The translations under genes and the position numbers were made by a program. A stretch of 14,508 bases of DNA from JBJXHG01 sp046160865. Lineage in GTDB: Bacteria; Planctomycetota; UBA1135; GCA-002686595. Positions within the stretch are counted from its first letter, which is position 1, and every line of letters starts with the position of its first letter. The stretch spans positions 1-14,508 of the forward strand of contig JBJXHG010000132.1 in assembly GCA_046160865.1 (NCBI GenBank), written 5' to 3'. Of this stretch, positions 1-7,258 are shown in pieces. Under the pieces are notes generated by a model, which ran no database searches, had not been told where the DNA came from, and worked only from the letters and a program-made list of their open reading frames with translations.

Positions 1-23
1 GCTGGCTCGCACAGCGAGCCAGC
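1..23 (-). terminator. Perfect hairpin at the pepA 3' end, possible terminator stem
   Basis: Positions 1-10 and 14-23 form a perfect 10-bp inverted repeat around a 3-nt loop. In the minus direction it falls at the very end of the visible pepA frame. Any T-tract that would make it an intrinsic terminator lies outside the window, so the terminator role is an inference. It could also be a coincidental stem in coding sequence. Confidence 0.35.
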
Positions 24-1464
24 GGATGAGCAAGCGCGTCCCCACGCCCGTACCCATCGGCCCCCCGCTCCAGTCCCGCGCGCTCGTGCCGTACGCCGTT
101 CCGGCAATATCCAGGTGCGCCCACTCGACGTTGCCGACGAACGGCGCGAGGAACGCGGCCCCGGCGCTGCTGCCGGCGCCCATGTCGCCGCCGCTGATGT
201 TCTTCAAATCGGCGAAGAGACCCTTCATCGCTTCCTTGTGCAGATCGAGCAACGGCAGTGGCCACACGCGCTCGCCCGTTTCTTCGCCGGCCGCGCGCAG
301 TTCATCACGTAGCTTGTCCGTCGACGCGAACATGCCGGTGAGCTCGTGACCGAGCGCCGTCACGACGGCACCGGTCAACGTCGCAAGGTCGATGATCGTG
401 TCGGGCGCGATCTTCTTCACCGTGTAGCAGAGCGCGTCGGCCAGGATCAGGCGGCCTTCCGCGTCGGTGTTGAGCACTTCGACCGTCGTGCCGTTCATCG
501 CGACGTGGATGTCGCCGGGCTTCGTAGCCGCTCCACCGGGCAGGTTCTCCGTGCTCGGCACGACGCCGTGGACTTCGTACGGCACGTCGAGGTGCGCGAG
601 CGCGTGGAACACGCCGAGCACGGCGCCGCCGCCCGACATGTCGAAGCGCATCTCGTCCATCTTCGCCGACGGCTTGATGCTGATGCCGCCCGCGTCGAAC
701 GTCAGGCCCTTGCCGACGAACGCGACGACGCCGCGCGACTTGCCGCGCGGCTTGTACGCGAGGTGGATCAGGCGCGGCTTCTCGCGCGAGCCGCGCGCGA
801 CACCGAGCAGGAGTCCCATGCCGAGCCGGCGCATGTCGCGCTCGTCGAGCACCGTACACGTGATCCGGCCACGCTTCGCCAGCGACTTCGCTGCGCGCGC
901 GAGATCGGTCGGCGTCATGCGGTTGCCGGGCATGTTCTGCAGATCGCGCACGAAGCAGTTCGCCTCGGCGAGGATCGCGCCGCGCCGCGCTCCCGCGAGG
1001 AACTCGCGGCCGCTGCCGAGCAGCGTGACGCTCTTCAACTTCTCTTCCTTCGGCTTGCTCTTGCCGGCTTCGAAGCGGTACGCGCCCATCGCCAAGCCTT
1101 CTGCGAGCGCATGCCCGGTGCGTTCGGGGCCGGCGACTTGCGCGAGATCGCGCTCGACGCGCACGAGCACCGCGTCGATCGCATTCGCTTCGCAGCGCTG
1201 CACGGCAACGGCCGCCACGCGGCGCCAGCGCTCCGCATCCAGCGCGTCCTGCTTGCCGAGACCGATCGCGATCACGCGTCCGATGCGACCGCGCACCGCG
1301 TCGGTGACGCGCACCTCGCGGAACTCGCCCTTGAACGTGCTCCACGCCTGCTTCGGCACCTCGACTCCGCGCGGGAGCTCGGGCTTCTCTCCTTCGAATG
1401 CGAACACGACGAGACCGCTCGCAACGGGCAACGCGGCGGGAGTTTCACGGACGGTGAGCTTCAT
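1..1464 (-). CDS. pepA: Leucyl aminopeptidase (M17 family), 3' end cut by window edge
   Basis: Cytosolic dimetal exopeptidase that removes N-terminal residues from peptides. 488 codons are visible from the ATG at 1464 with no stop before the window edge. The last visible residues (LLIRWLAVRAS) match the usual end of the family, so only a few residues should be missing. The M17 signature NTDAEGRL starts at residue 332. Metal and active-site residues K252, D257, D275, D334 and E336 have exactly the spacing of E. coli PepA K270, D275, D293, D352 and E354, so the enzyme should be active. The N-terminal ~150 residues form the less conserved macro-like domain. The start lies 50 nt downstream of the ETF-ubiquinone oxidoreductase stop, so the two are probably co-transcribed. 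No clear Shine-Dalgarno is seen at this ATG. Confidence 0.95.
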   Translation of the reverse strand, partial: MKLTVRETPAALPVASGLVVFAFEGEKPELPRGVEVPKQAWSTFKGEFREVRVTDAVRGRIGRVIAIGLGKQDALDAERWRRVAAVAVQRCEANAIDAVLVRVERDLAQVAGPERTGHALAEGLAMGAYRFEAGKSKPKEEKLKSVTLLGSGREFLAGARRGAILAEANCFVRDLQNMPGNRMTPTDLARAAKSLAKRGRITCTVLDERDMRRLGMGLLLGVARGSREKPRLIHLAYKPRGKSRGVVAFVGKGLTFDAGGISIKPSAKMDEMRFDMSGGGAVLGVFHALAHLDVPYEVHGVVPSTENLPGGAATKPGDIHVAMNGTTVEVLNTDAEGRLILADALCYTVKKIAPDTIIDLATLTGAVVTALGHELTGMFASTDKLRDELRAAGEETGERVWPLPLLDLHKEAMKGLFADLKNISGGDMGAGSSAGAAFLAPFVGNVEWAHLDIAGTAYGTSARDWSGGPMGTGVGTRLLIRWLAVRAS

Positions 1465-1514
1465 GCGTCGGAGATCTCGGTGACGGCCGGCAGCCGGCGA
1501 TGAATCGGAACGCG

Positions 1515-3221
1515 CTACAGGTCGACGTACTTCGGCCCGCCGCCACCCTCGGGGACGACCCACTCGATGATCGCGTACGGGTCGGCGACGTCGCACGTCT
1601 TGCAGTGCACGCAGTTGGAGAAGTTGATGATCGGCCCGCGCGTCGGGTCGGGCGCGACATCTTTCGGCCATTCGTACACGGCGGCCGGACAGAAGTGCTG
1701 ACAAGGATTGCCGAACTCCTGCGTGCAGCGCTCGACGCAGATCGACGGATCGGTGACGAGCAAGTGTGCGGGCTGGTCCTCCTCGTGCACGGTGCCCGAA
1801 TGGAAGACGTCCGTCAGCTTGTCGAGCGCGAGCGCGTCGTCGTAGCGCGGCTTCTCGAACTTCGATTGCGCGAGCGGGCGCATCGTCGTGTGGTCTTCGT
1901 GGCCGCCGCGCTTCGCGACGAGCCCGCGTCCGCCGCTGATCATCTGCACGCCCGCGTCGAGCATGCCCGCGAAGAGTCCCTGGTCGAAGGCTTGGCGCCA
2001 ATTGCGCACGCCGAAGAGCTCGTCCTTCGCCCACGAGTTCTCGAAGAGCTCGCCGTAGCGCGCGAGCTTGGCGCGCGAGCAATCGGCAGCCGCGAGCGCG
2101 CCCTCGATCGCTTCGGCCGCCATCAAGCCCGACTTGATCGCGAGGTGCACGCCCTTGAGCGTCGACGCGTTCAAGAATCCGGCCGTGTCGCCGACGAGCA
2201 CGTAGCCGTCGCCGAACAAGCGCGGCATCGCGAAGTAGCCGCCCTCGGGCACCGTTTTCGCGCCGTAGCGCAGCACTTTGCCGCCTTCGAGCAGCGTCGC
2301 GATCGCGGGATGCTGCTTCCACTGCACGAAGAGACCGTGCGGATCGAGCTTCGCGTCGTGATGGTCGAGCCCGACGACGTAACCGATCGCGAGGCGGCTC
2401 TGTGAGATGCCGTACACGAAGCCGCCGCCGTAGCCGTCGGTGCCGAGCGGATAGCCCATCGTGTGCAGCACGCGGCCGAACCACTCCTTCCCGCGCGCTT
2501 CCGGAATCTCCCAGACCTCTTTGATGCCGGTGCCGTACGTCTGCGGGTTCTTGCCTTCGGCGAGGCGGTGTCGCTTGACCAGGTGCTTCGTGAGATGGCC
2601 GCGCGGGCCTTCACCGAACACCGTCACCTTCGCCTTGACGTTCATCCCCGCTTGGAACGAAGCCTTCGGCGCGCCGTGCTTGTCGATGCCGCTGTCGCGC
2701 GTCTGCACGCCGGCGACGCGCTCGTACGCACCCTGCTCTTCGAAAAGGATCTCGGCCGCGGCGAAGCCGGGATAGACCTGCACGCCGGCGGCTTCGGCTT
2801 GCTCCTTCATCCAACGCACGACGCGGTTCATCGTGACGATGACGTTGTGGTGGTTCTTGAGCTGCGGCGGAACGAGCATGCCCGAGAAGCGCTTGTGACG
2901 CCCCTTCGGGAGCATCACTTCGAGCGCGTCCCACGTGACTTCCGCTTCGATCGGGAAGCCCTTCTCGCGCCAGTCGGGGAAGAGCTCCGCGATCCCACGC
3001 GGATTCATCACGGCGCCCGACAGCGTGTGGTGTCCGACCTCCTCGGCCTTCTCGATGACGAGGATCGTCTTGTCCGCGATGCCCTTCGCGGCCAGCAGCC
3101 GCTGCAGGTGGATCGCACACGCGAGGTTCGCCGGACCGGCGCCGACGAGCAGGACGTCGACTTCGAGCTCGTCGCGCGGGACGTCTTTGACGTTGAGCGA
3201 ATACTGGCGCAGTTCGGTCAT
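1515..3221 (-). CDS. Electron transfer flavoprotein-ubiquinone oxidoreductase (ETF-QO)
   Basis: Membrane-associated FAD and [4Fe-4S] enzyme that passes electrons from reduced electron transfer flavoprotein (fed by acyl-CoA dehydrogenases and related enzymes) to ubiquinone or menaquinone. 568 residues, the normal bacterial size. The FAD-binding Rossmann motif VGAGPANL is at about residues 26-33. The C-terminal iron-sulfur domain has C511 and the C537-x2-C540-x2-C543 motif within NCVHCKTCDVADP, followed by the family-typical WVVPEGGGGP. The ATG at 3221 (protein begins MTELRQYSLN) was chosen because the frame further upstream encodes low-complexity sequence unlike any ETF-QO. pepA follows after 50 nt. 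The ETF alpha and beta genes are not in this window. Confidence 0.96.
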   Translation of the reverse strand: MTELRQYSLNVKDVPRDELEVDVLLVGAGPANLACAIHLQRLLAAKGIADKTILVIEKAEEVGHHTLSGAVMNPRGIAELFPDWREKGFPIEAEVTWDALEVMLPKGRHKRFSGMLVPPQLKNHHNVIVTMNRVVRWMKEQAEAAGVQVYPGFAAAEILFEEQGAYERVAGVQTRDSGIDKHGAPKASFQAGMNVKAKVTVFGEGPRGHLTKHLVKRHRLAEGKNPQTYGTGIKEVWEIPEARGKEWFGRVLHTMGYPLGTDGYGGGFVYGISQSRLAIGYVVGLDHHDAKLDPHGLFVQWKQHPAIATLLEGGKVLRYGAKTVPEGGYFAMPRLFGDGYVLVGDTAGFLNASTLKGVHLAIKSGLMAAEAIEGALAAADCSRAKLARYGELFENSWAKDELFGVRNWRQAFDQGLFAGMLDAGVQMISGGRGLVAKRGGHEDHTTMRPLAQSKFEKPRYDDALALDKLTDVFHSGTVHEEDQPAHLLVTDPSICVERCTQEFGNPCQHFCPAAVYEWPKDVAPDPTRGPIINFSNCVHCKTCDVADPYAIIEWVVPEGGGGPKYVDL

Positions 3222-3491
3222 GGGCAGGGCGGGGAGAGAGCTAACCGTCGGGAGGACGGCGGGACAAGCGTGCGGTGGGTTTTGCGTTCCCGCGAGGCCT
3301 GCACCCGCCCCGATGTCGAGCGCGCACGACGGCCGATCGATGCGCGAGCAGCCCGAGCAGCAGCCGACCGCTCGCCGCGCGCACGACCTCCTCGTTGGGC
3401 TTCGCGCGCTGCTCGAACACGTGCATAGCGCACGCACCCGGCCTGGAACACCACGTTCCAAGGCTCGAGGGCGTTCATCGCGGCACGCGGA
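3222..3491. other. Intergenic region upstream of ETF-QO
   Basis: About 270 bases without a convincing gene. On the minus strand TTGTCC is followed 17 nt later by TTAGCT, about 20 nt before the ETF-QO start, a poor promoter match. A small perfect dyad, TGGAAC (3444-3449) and GTTCCA (3455-3460) with a 5-nt spacer, could be an operator. A short open frame on the minus strand (3241-3426) has no recognisable domain and is probably chance in GC-rich DNA. Confidence 0.4.
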
Positions 3492-3887
3492 CTACAGCGT
3501 CCAAGCCGCGTGCTGCAACACGACACGATAGCCGTCGAGATCCTCGAACGTCTTCCCGCGCGCGTCCCAGTACGGGTTGTACGACGGGACGTCGCGAAAG
3601 CCCGCCGCGAGCATGCGCGCGCAGCCTTCGCGCCACTCCTGCTCGTCCGGCAAGTAGAAGACGAGCAAGTGATCCTTCGTCGGCGCTTTGCCGACGCGGT
3701 GACCACGCTGCGCCGTGAACTCGAGGTGATATGCGTGCGCGGGATGTCCGAGGATCACGCCGTCGAATCCGTCGTGACCGCGAAACTCACCGAGCACTTG
3801 GAATCCGAGGCCGGAGGTGTACATCGCCGCGATCTCGGCCAAGTCGTCCGTCGGCCGCGCGACGCGCAAGACGCGGTCGCGGCTCAT
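3492..3887 (-). CDS. VOC (glyoxalase/bleomycin-resistance fold) protein, YycE-like
   Basis: 131-residue single-domain vicinal oxygen chelate protein. The N-terminal half has the typical first beta-alpha-beta module (VLRVARPTDDLAEIAAMYTS, then GLGFQVL, then GFDGVILGHP...YHLEFT). The second module has LLVFYLPD, then a helix, then the closing strand FEDLDGYRVVLQHAAW. The overall arrangement resembles Bacillus subtilis YycE-type proteins, whose substrate is unknown. The ATG at 3887 is chosen because the frame upstream runs through low-complexity sequence with no VOC character. It lies 91 nt downstream of a decayed restriction-modification remnant and is not obviously in an operon. Enzymatic activity cannot be assigned. 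Confidence 0.85.
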   Translation of the reverse strand: MSRDRVLRVARPTDDLAEIAAMYTSGLGFQVLGEFRGHDGFDGVILGHPAHAYHLEFTAQRGHRVGKAPTKDHLLVFYLPDEQEWREGCARMLAAGFRDVPSYNPYWDARGKTFEDLDGYRVVLQHAAWTL

Positions 3888-3978
3888 GAAGTTCGAGCCC
3901 TGTGCACAAGTGGACCGCTCGTCCGCGCGAGCGCCAGCACGCGTGACAACGACGGACTCGACGTCGTGCACAGACGCC

Positions 3979-4254
3979 TCATGCGACCGCCTGCTGCTGG
4001 TAGAGATACTTCTGGAAGCCCACGAACGCGCGCCCGATCTCCTCGGCTCGTCCAAGGTCGGGGCGTCGCTTCGCGCGCGTCGAGTTGACCCGGTGCCCGA
4101 CGGGGATCACAGCATCCCGGTTGAACTGCTCGTTGGAGCGCTTCACGCCCCGCGCGCGCTCCTTCCGAACTGTTTCCACTTTGGAAACAGTTGCCGCGCG
4201 CGCGAACTCGCCGCTGGCATGGATGTTCGTCGGGGACTTGGAGATCGCCGCCAT
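3979..4254 (-). pseudogene. RhuM-family protein fragment (decayed)
   Basis: 91-codon open frame whose residues 7-61 read like the conserved core of the RhuM family, a putative DNA-binding protein often found beside type I restriction genes. Recognisable blocks are SPTN, IHASGEF, ATVSKVETV, GVKR, then DAVIPVGHRVNSTRA, matching family blocks such as YNLDxIISVGYRVNS. About eight residues seem missing between SPTN and IHASGEF. The frame leaves the family pattern after VNSTRA (a further deletion or frameshift), ending in an unrecognised segment with IGRAFVGFQKYLY. There is no full N-terminus, and the visible ATG lies in the junction with the hsdM remnant, in another frame. The identification is from recalled family blocks and is moderate. 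Confidence 0.5.
4168..4192. repeat. 25-bp palindrome with 11-bp arms
   Basis: AACTGTTTCCA (4168-4178) and TGGAAACAGTT (4182-4192) are perfect reverse complements separated by CTT. The dyad is AT-richer than its surroundings and falls inside the RhuM-like fragment, over the codons for the ATVSKVETV block. It could be an operator or recombination site, or a by-product of the conserved peptide it encodes. Confidence 0.8.
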
Positions 4255-4636
4255 TCCGCCCGGCGTTGCCCATGTTCCGTATCTTCGATTCGTAGAGATG
4301 CGAGAACTCGTGCTTCTCCGACTGCGAACGAAAGCGGAGCTCGCCGATGTGTTCGATGGTCTCGCGCAGGTCGTCGCCGCTCAGTGCCTTGTTGTGGTCG
4401 AGCTGACCGTCCTTGCCCTTGGGTGCAGCCCAGCTCTCCCAGCGATACGGCATGTCGAGGATGTAGCTGTGCTTCCTCCCCTTGAGCACGGACTCCTCGG
4501 CGAGATCCTGCTCCAGTCCATCGAGGTACTTGAGGAACAAGAGCCACGACGTCTGCTCGGTGTAGTCGAGCTCGGTCGTGCAACCCGCTTCCTTGCGCAG
4601 GACGTCGTCGATGTTCTTGAACGCTTGCTCGAACAT
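4247..4636 (-). pseudogene. hsdM: Type I restriction-modification methylase HsdM, N-terminal remnant
   Basis: 130 codons from ATG 4636 match the N-terminal domain of type I DNA methyltransferase subunits: FEQAFKNIDDVLRKEAG, TEQTSWLLFLKYLDGLE, YRWESWAAPKGKDG, then ELRFRSQSEKHEFSHLYESKI and NMGNAGRNGG. Two lesions are visible. About 50 residues normally found between the GDDLR block and the LREIIDHI block are absent, with the two related DLR/NLR segments fused into DDLRETIEHI. Homology then stops abruptly after NAGRNGG, before the SAM-binding (GACGSAGF) and catalytic NPPF motifs. The same frame runs on to 3884 as unrelated sequence. No hsdS or hsdR is present. The product cannot methylate DNA. 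Confidence 0.85.
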
Positions 4637-4744
4637 AGGCAGTTAAATCGCGCAGTGTCGAAGACGTGTGTTACGCGGACCCGTGCGGCTGTCGGCACCC
4701 ACGCCGACGCGCGCCACTTCCGCAGCTGAGGAGCAACGCACCGC

Positions 4745-5161
4745 TTACTTCTTCTCCCACCAATCACCCGGGCGATAGGAACCGAAGTACCACGTGTGTC
4801 CTTCGGGATCGTTGCACATGTAGCCGCGGCCGCCGTACTCCTCGACCTGGACGTCGCGCAGGATCTCGGCGCCGGCTTTCTTCGCGCGCGCGCAGTGCGC
4901 GTCGGCGTCCTCGACGAAGAGGCTGAGCGCCTGCGTCGTCCCGCCGAGTCGTCGCGGGCTGACGCGCCTCTGCTCCGGCTTCGACGAGCCCACCATGATC
5001 ACGACATTCGGACCGAACGTCAGCTCGGAGTGCAGCACGGTGTCGTTCGGGCCGGGAACGACGAGTCGCTTCTCGAACCCGAACGCGCGTTGCAACCAAT
5101 CGATCGCGACAAGCGCGTCGTCGTAGCACAGGGACGGATAGATGTCGGCGGTCGTCTTCAT
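4745..5161 (-). CDS. VOC family protein, PhnB/glyoxalase-like
   Basis: 138-residue vicinal oxygen chelate protein. It begins with IYPSLCYDDALVAIDWLQRAFGF, the usual opening of PhnB-like glyoxalase homologues. The second strand is VLHSELTFGPNVVIMVG, and the protein ends with the characteristic YMCNDPEGHTWYFGSY metal-side strand. Such proteins bind a divalent metal, but substrates differ and none can be named here. The ATG at 5161 is supported by a good Shine-Dalgarno (AGGAG about 6 nt upstream). The frame remains open further upstream but there it overlaps the LOG gene. The start is 38 nt after the LOG stop, so the two are likely co-transcribed. The stop is TAA. Confidence 0.88.
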   Translation of the reverse strand: MKTTADIYPSLCYDDALVAIDWLQRAFGFEKRLVVPGPNDTVLHSELTFGPNVVIMVGSSKPEQRRVSPRRLGGTTQALSLFVEDADAHCARAKKAGAEILRDVQVEEYGGRGYMCNDPEGHTWYFGSYRPGDWWEKK

Positions 5162-5199
5162 CGGGCGCTCCTGGGGCGTGATGGTACGCGAGCACGCGC

Positions 5200-5781
5200 T
5201 CACGTCTCGCCGCGCGCGAGCCACTTCTTGCGATGCAGCGGCCGCCACGCCGCGATGCGGTCGAGCAACTCCTCCGGCGTCGCGCCCTCGAGCACGAGCG
5301 CGCGGTGCTCGGGCCGCACGAAGCCCGCGCCGACGGCGCTGTCGAACAGCGCGAGCAGCGGCCGGTAGTAGCCCTCGACGTCGAGCAAGCCGCACGGCTT
5401 GTCGTGGAAGCCGAGCTGGCTCCACGTCAGCGCTTCGCAAAACTCCTCGAACGTGCCGAGGCCGCCCGGCAGCGCGATGAAGGCATCGGAGAGCTCGGCC
5501 ATCTTGGCCTTGCGCTCGTGCATCGAGGCGACGACGAGCATCTCCTGCGCGCGGTCGTGCGCGAGCTCGCGCTCCACGAGCGCACGCGGGATGACGCCCG
5601 TCACGCGGCCGCCAGCGTCGAGCACTGCGTCAGCGATCGTGCCCATCAAGCCGACCTTGCCGCCGCCGTAGACGAGCTCGAGTTCGCGCGCGACGAGCGC
5701 TTGGCCCATGCGCCGCGCCGCCGCCGCGAACGCGGGCGAGTTGCCCGCACTCGCGCCACAGAACACGCAGATGCGCCGCAT
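5200..5781 (-). CDS. LOG-family protein (cytokinin riboside 5'-monophosphate phosphoribohydrolase type)
   Basis: 193 residues, the normal size for the TIGR00730 / LOG family, often mis-annotated as lysine decarboxylase. The Rossmann start RICVFCGAS is at residues 3-10, followed by YGGGKVGLMG at 38-47. The family signature PGGLGTFEE at 105-113 is complete, including the catalytic glutamate, and the preceding HERK block at 88-91 is present. Characterised members hydrolyse N6-modified or plain nucleoside 5'-monophosphates to base and ribose 5-phosphate; the bacterial substrate is usually AMP or unknown. The ATG at 5781 is directly followed by the family N-terminus. A TATCAT -10 box ends 6 nt before it, suggesting leaderless translation. 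A VOC gene follows 38 nt downstream, and a methyltransferase gene is divergent 62 nt away. Confidence 0.92.
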   Translation of the reverse strand: MRRICVFCGASAGNSPAFAAAARRMGQALVARELELVYGGGKVGLMGTIADAVLDAGGRVTGVIPRALVERELAHDRAQEMLVVASMHERKAKMAELSDAFIALPGGLGTFEEFCEALTWSQLGFHDKPCGLLDVEGYYRPLLALFDSAVGAGFVRPEHRALVLEGATPEELLDRIAAWRPLHRKKWLARGET

Positions 5782-5787
5782 GCGCGG

Positions 5788-5793
5788 ATGATA
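5788..5793 (-). promoter_or_regulatory. -10 box of a likely leaderless promoter for the LOG gene
   Basis: Minus-strand TATCAT (5 of 6 to TATAAT) ends 6 nt before the LOG ATG. Transcription would therefore begin at or next to the A of the start codon. The -35 region is weak (TCGAAC at 5810-5815, 16-nt spacing). No Shine-Dalgarno is present in the short gap. Confidence 0.5.
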
Positions 5794-5843
5794 GCCTCGC
5801 GCGCCGCTCGTTCGACCGCACCCGAGTACCGCGAGAAGTACCG

Positions 5844-6530
5844 TTGACCACGTTCGATCCCGACCGCGATCTCGAGCACGTCGAGCTCGACCTACCGCCG
5901 CTCTCCGTTCGGCTGCGGACCGTGCGTGATCCCGAAGCGCTGTACGACCGCTTCCTGGAGCTCGGTGACGAGCATCCCGACTACCAGGACGAGCGCATTC
6001 CGTACTGGGCGGAACTCTGGCCGTCGGCGATCGCGCTCGCGCGCTTCGTCGCGCGCGAGGGCCTCGCGCGTCCGGGCGTCGCGGTGACCGAGATCGGCTG
6101 CGGCTTCGGCCTGTGCGGCATCGCGGCGGCGCTGCTCGGCGCACAGGTCGTGCTGAGCGACTACTCGCCGGACGCGCTCGCGTTCGCGCGTGCGAACTTC
6201 GCGCTCAATCGCGCGAGCTCGCAGGCCGCCGAGCCGCGCTACGTGCAGATGGACTGGCGCACACCCGATCCGACGTTCGCCGCCGACCTCGTGCTCGCAT
6301 CCGACGTCGTGTACGAGCGACGCGCGCTCGAGTGGTTGCCGGGCGCACTCGCGACGTTGATCCGTCCCGCGGGCCGCGCGCTCGTCGCGGAGCCCGGCCG
6401 CAGCGTCGCCGAGCCGTTGCCGGATCTCTTGCGCGCGCGTGGGCTCACGGCGAGCGAGCTCGCGATCGTGCCGATCGTGTACGGCTCGCGCTCGGCGCGC
6501 GTGCGCATCCTCGAGGTCACGCACGCGTGA
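5844..6530 (+). CDS. Class I SAM-dependent methyltransferase, METTL/Methyltransf_16-like
   Basis: 228 residues starting at TTG 5844, which has GAGAAG about 6 nt upstream; no ATG or GTG lies near the expected N-terminus. IPYWAELWPSAIALARF at residues 52-68 is the YWAxxWP block typical of protein-lysine methyltransferases of the METTL family and their bacterial relatives. Motif I is EIGCGFG (83-89), the acidic SAM-ribose region is SDYSPDAL (105-112), and the post-I motif is DLVLASDVVYE (148-158). The substrate cannot be determined; family members methylate lysines in proteins, including ETF beta in some organisms. The gene is divergent from LOG and convergent with the downstream metallo-hydrolase, whose stop is only 16 nt away. 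Confidence 0.87.
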   Translation: MTTFDPDRDLEHVELDLPPLSVRLRTVRDPEALYDRFLELGDEHPDYQDERIPYWAELWPSAIALARFVAREGLARPGVAVTEIGCGFGLCGIAAALLGAQVVLSDYSPDALAFARANFALNRASSQAAEPRYVQMDWRTPDPTFAADLVLASDVVYERRALEWLPGALATLIRPAGRALVAEPGRSVAEPLPDLLRARGLTASELAIVPIVYGSRSARVRILEVTHA

Positions 6531-6546
6531 GACGCACGCGTCGCGA

Positions 6547-7215
6547 TCACTTCGCGTTCGCGCGCGGCGGCCCGAATCGATCCGGCGCGACGAGGAACGG
6601 ATTCGTCCTGCGTTCGTGGCCGAGCGTCGACGTCGGACCGTGCCCGGGCAGGAACGTCACGTCGTCGCCGAGCGGCAGGAGCTCGCCGCGGATCGAATCG
6701 ATCAGCGTCCAGTAGTCGCCGCGCGGAAAGTCCGTGCGGCCGATCGAGCCCGCGAACAGCACATCGCCGACGATCGCGAGCTTCGTGCTCGCTTCGAAAA
6801 AAATCACATGACCCGGCGTGTGCCCGGGACAGTGCTTCACCTGCATCGTCACGTCCCCGAATCGCACCGTGTCGCCGCCGTGCAGCCAGCGCGCCGGCGT
6901 GAACGGACGCGCGGCCGGAAAGCCGAACATCCGCGCAGCCTCGGGCAACGACTCGATCCAGAAGAGATCGTCCTCGTGCGGGCCCTCGATCGGCACCGAC
7001 AGGCGCTCGGCGAGATCGGCTGTCGCGGCCGCGTGATCGACGTGCGCATGCGTCTGGAGGATCTTCTCGACGGTCGCGCCGGCCTGCTTCACCGCGGCCA
7101 GCACGCGCTCGAGATCGCCGCCCGGGTCGACGATCGCCGCGCGCTTCGTGTGCGCGCATACGAGCACGCTGCAGTTCTGCTGGAAGGGCGTGACGGGCAC
7201 GATCGTGTGCTGCAT
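6547..7215 (-). CDS. Metallo-beta-lactamase-fold hydrolase, YcbL/glyoxalase II type
   Basis: 222 residues, close to E. coli YcbL (GloC-type glyoxalase II) in size and motifs. Zinc ligands are visible: H56-x-H58-x-D60-H61 in QTHAHVDHA, H132 in CPGHTPGH, D151 in VGDVLFAGSIGRTDFPRGD, and H192 in LPGHGPTST. The likely reaction is hydrolysis of S-lactoylglutathione or a related thioester in methylglyoxal detoxification, though low-molecular-weight thiol use in this organism is unknown. ATG 7215 is preferred over GTG 7218 because MQHTIVPVTPFQQNCS aligns directly with the YcbL N-terminus. It starts 43 nt after the MoaD-MoaE stop and is probably the last gene of the ssb operon. Confidence 0.92.
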   Translation of the reverse strand: MQHTIVPVTPFQQNCSVLVCAHTKRAAIVDPGGDLERVLAAVKQAGATVEKILQTHAHVDHAAATADLAERLSVPIEGPHEDDLFWIESLPEAARMFGFPAARPFTPARWLHGGDTVRFGDVTMQVKHCPGHTPGHVIFFEASTKLAIVGDVLFAGSIGRTDFPRGDYWTLIDSIRGELLPLGDDVTFLPGHGPTSTLGHERRTNPFLVAPDRFGPPRANAK

Positions 7216-7258
7216 CACGGCCTCGCGCGCGCCGCATTCGCTCCGCGACGCTGCGCGC

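Noticed and set aside
346..1503. Long open frames on both strands over the pepA region
   Set aside because: The true pepA frame is identified by exact M17 active-site spacing; the others are out-of-frame or antisense shadows.
3241..3426. 61-codon minus-strand frame upstream of ETF-QO
   Set aside because: No domain, no ribosome-binding site and Arg-rich composition typical of chance frames here.
3884..4246. Continuation of the HsdM frame beyond NAGRNGG
   Set aside because: The frame stays open but loses all similarity to methylases and becomes Arg-rich; it appears to be read-through of unrelated sequence.
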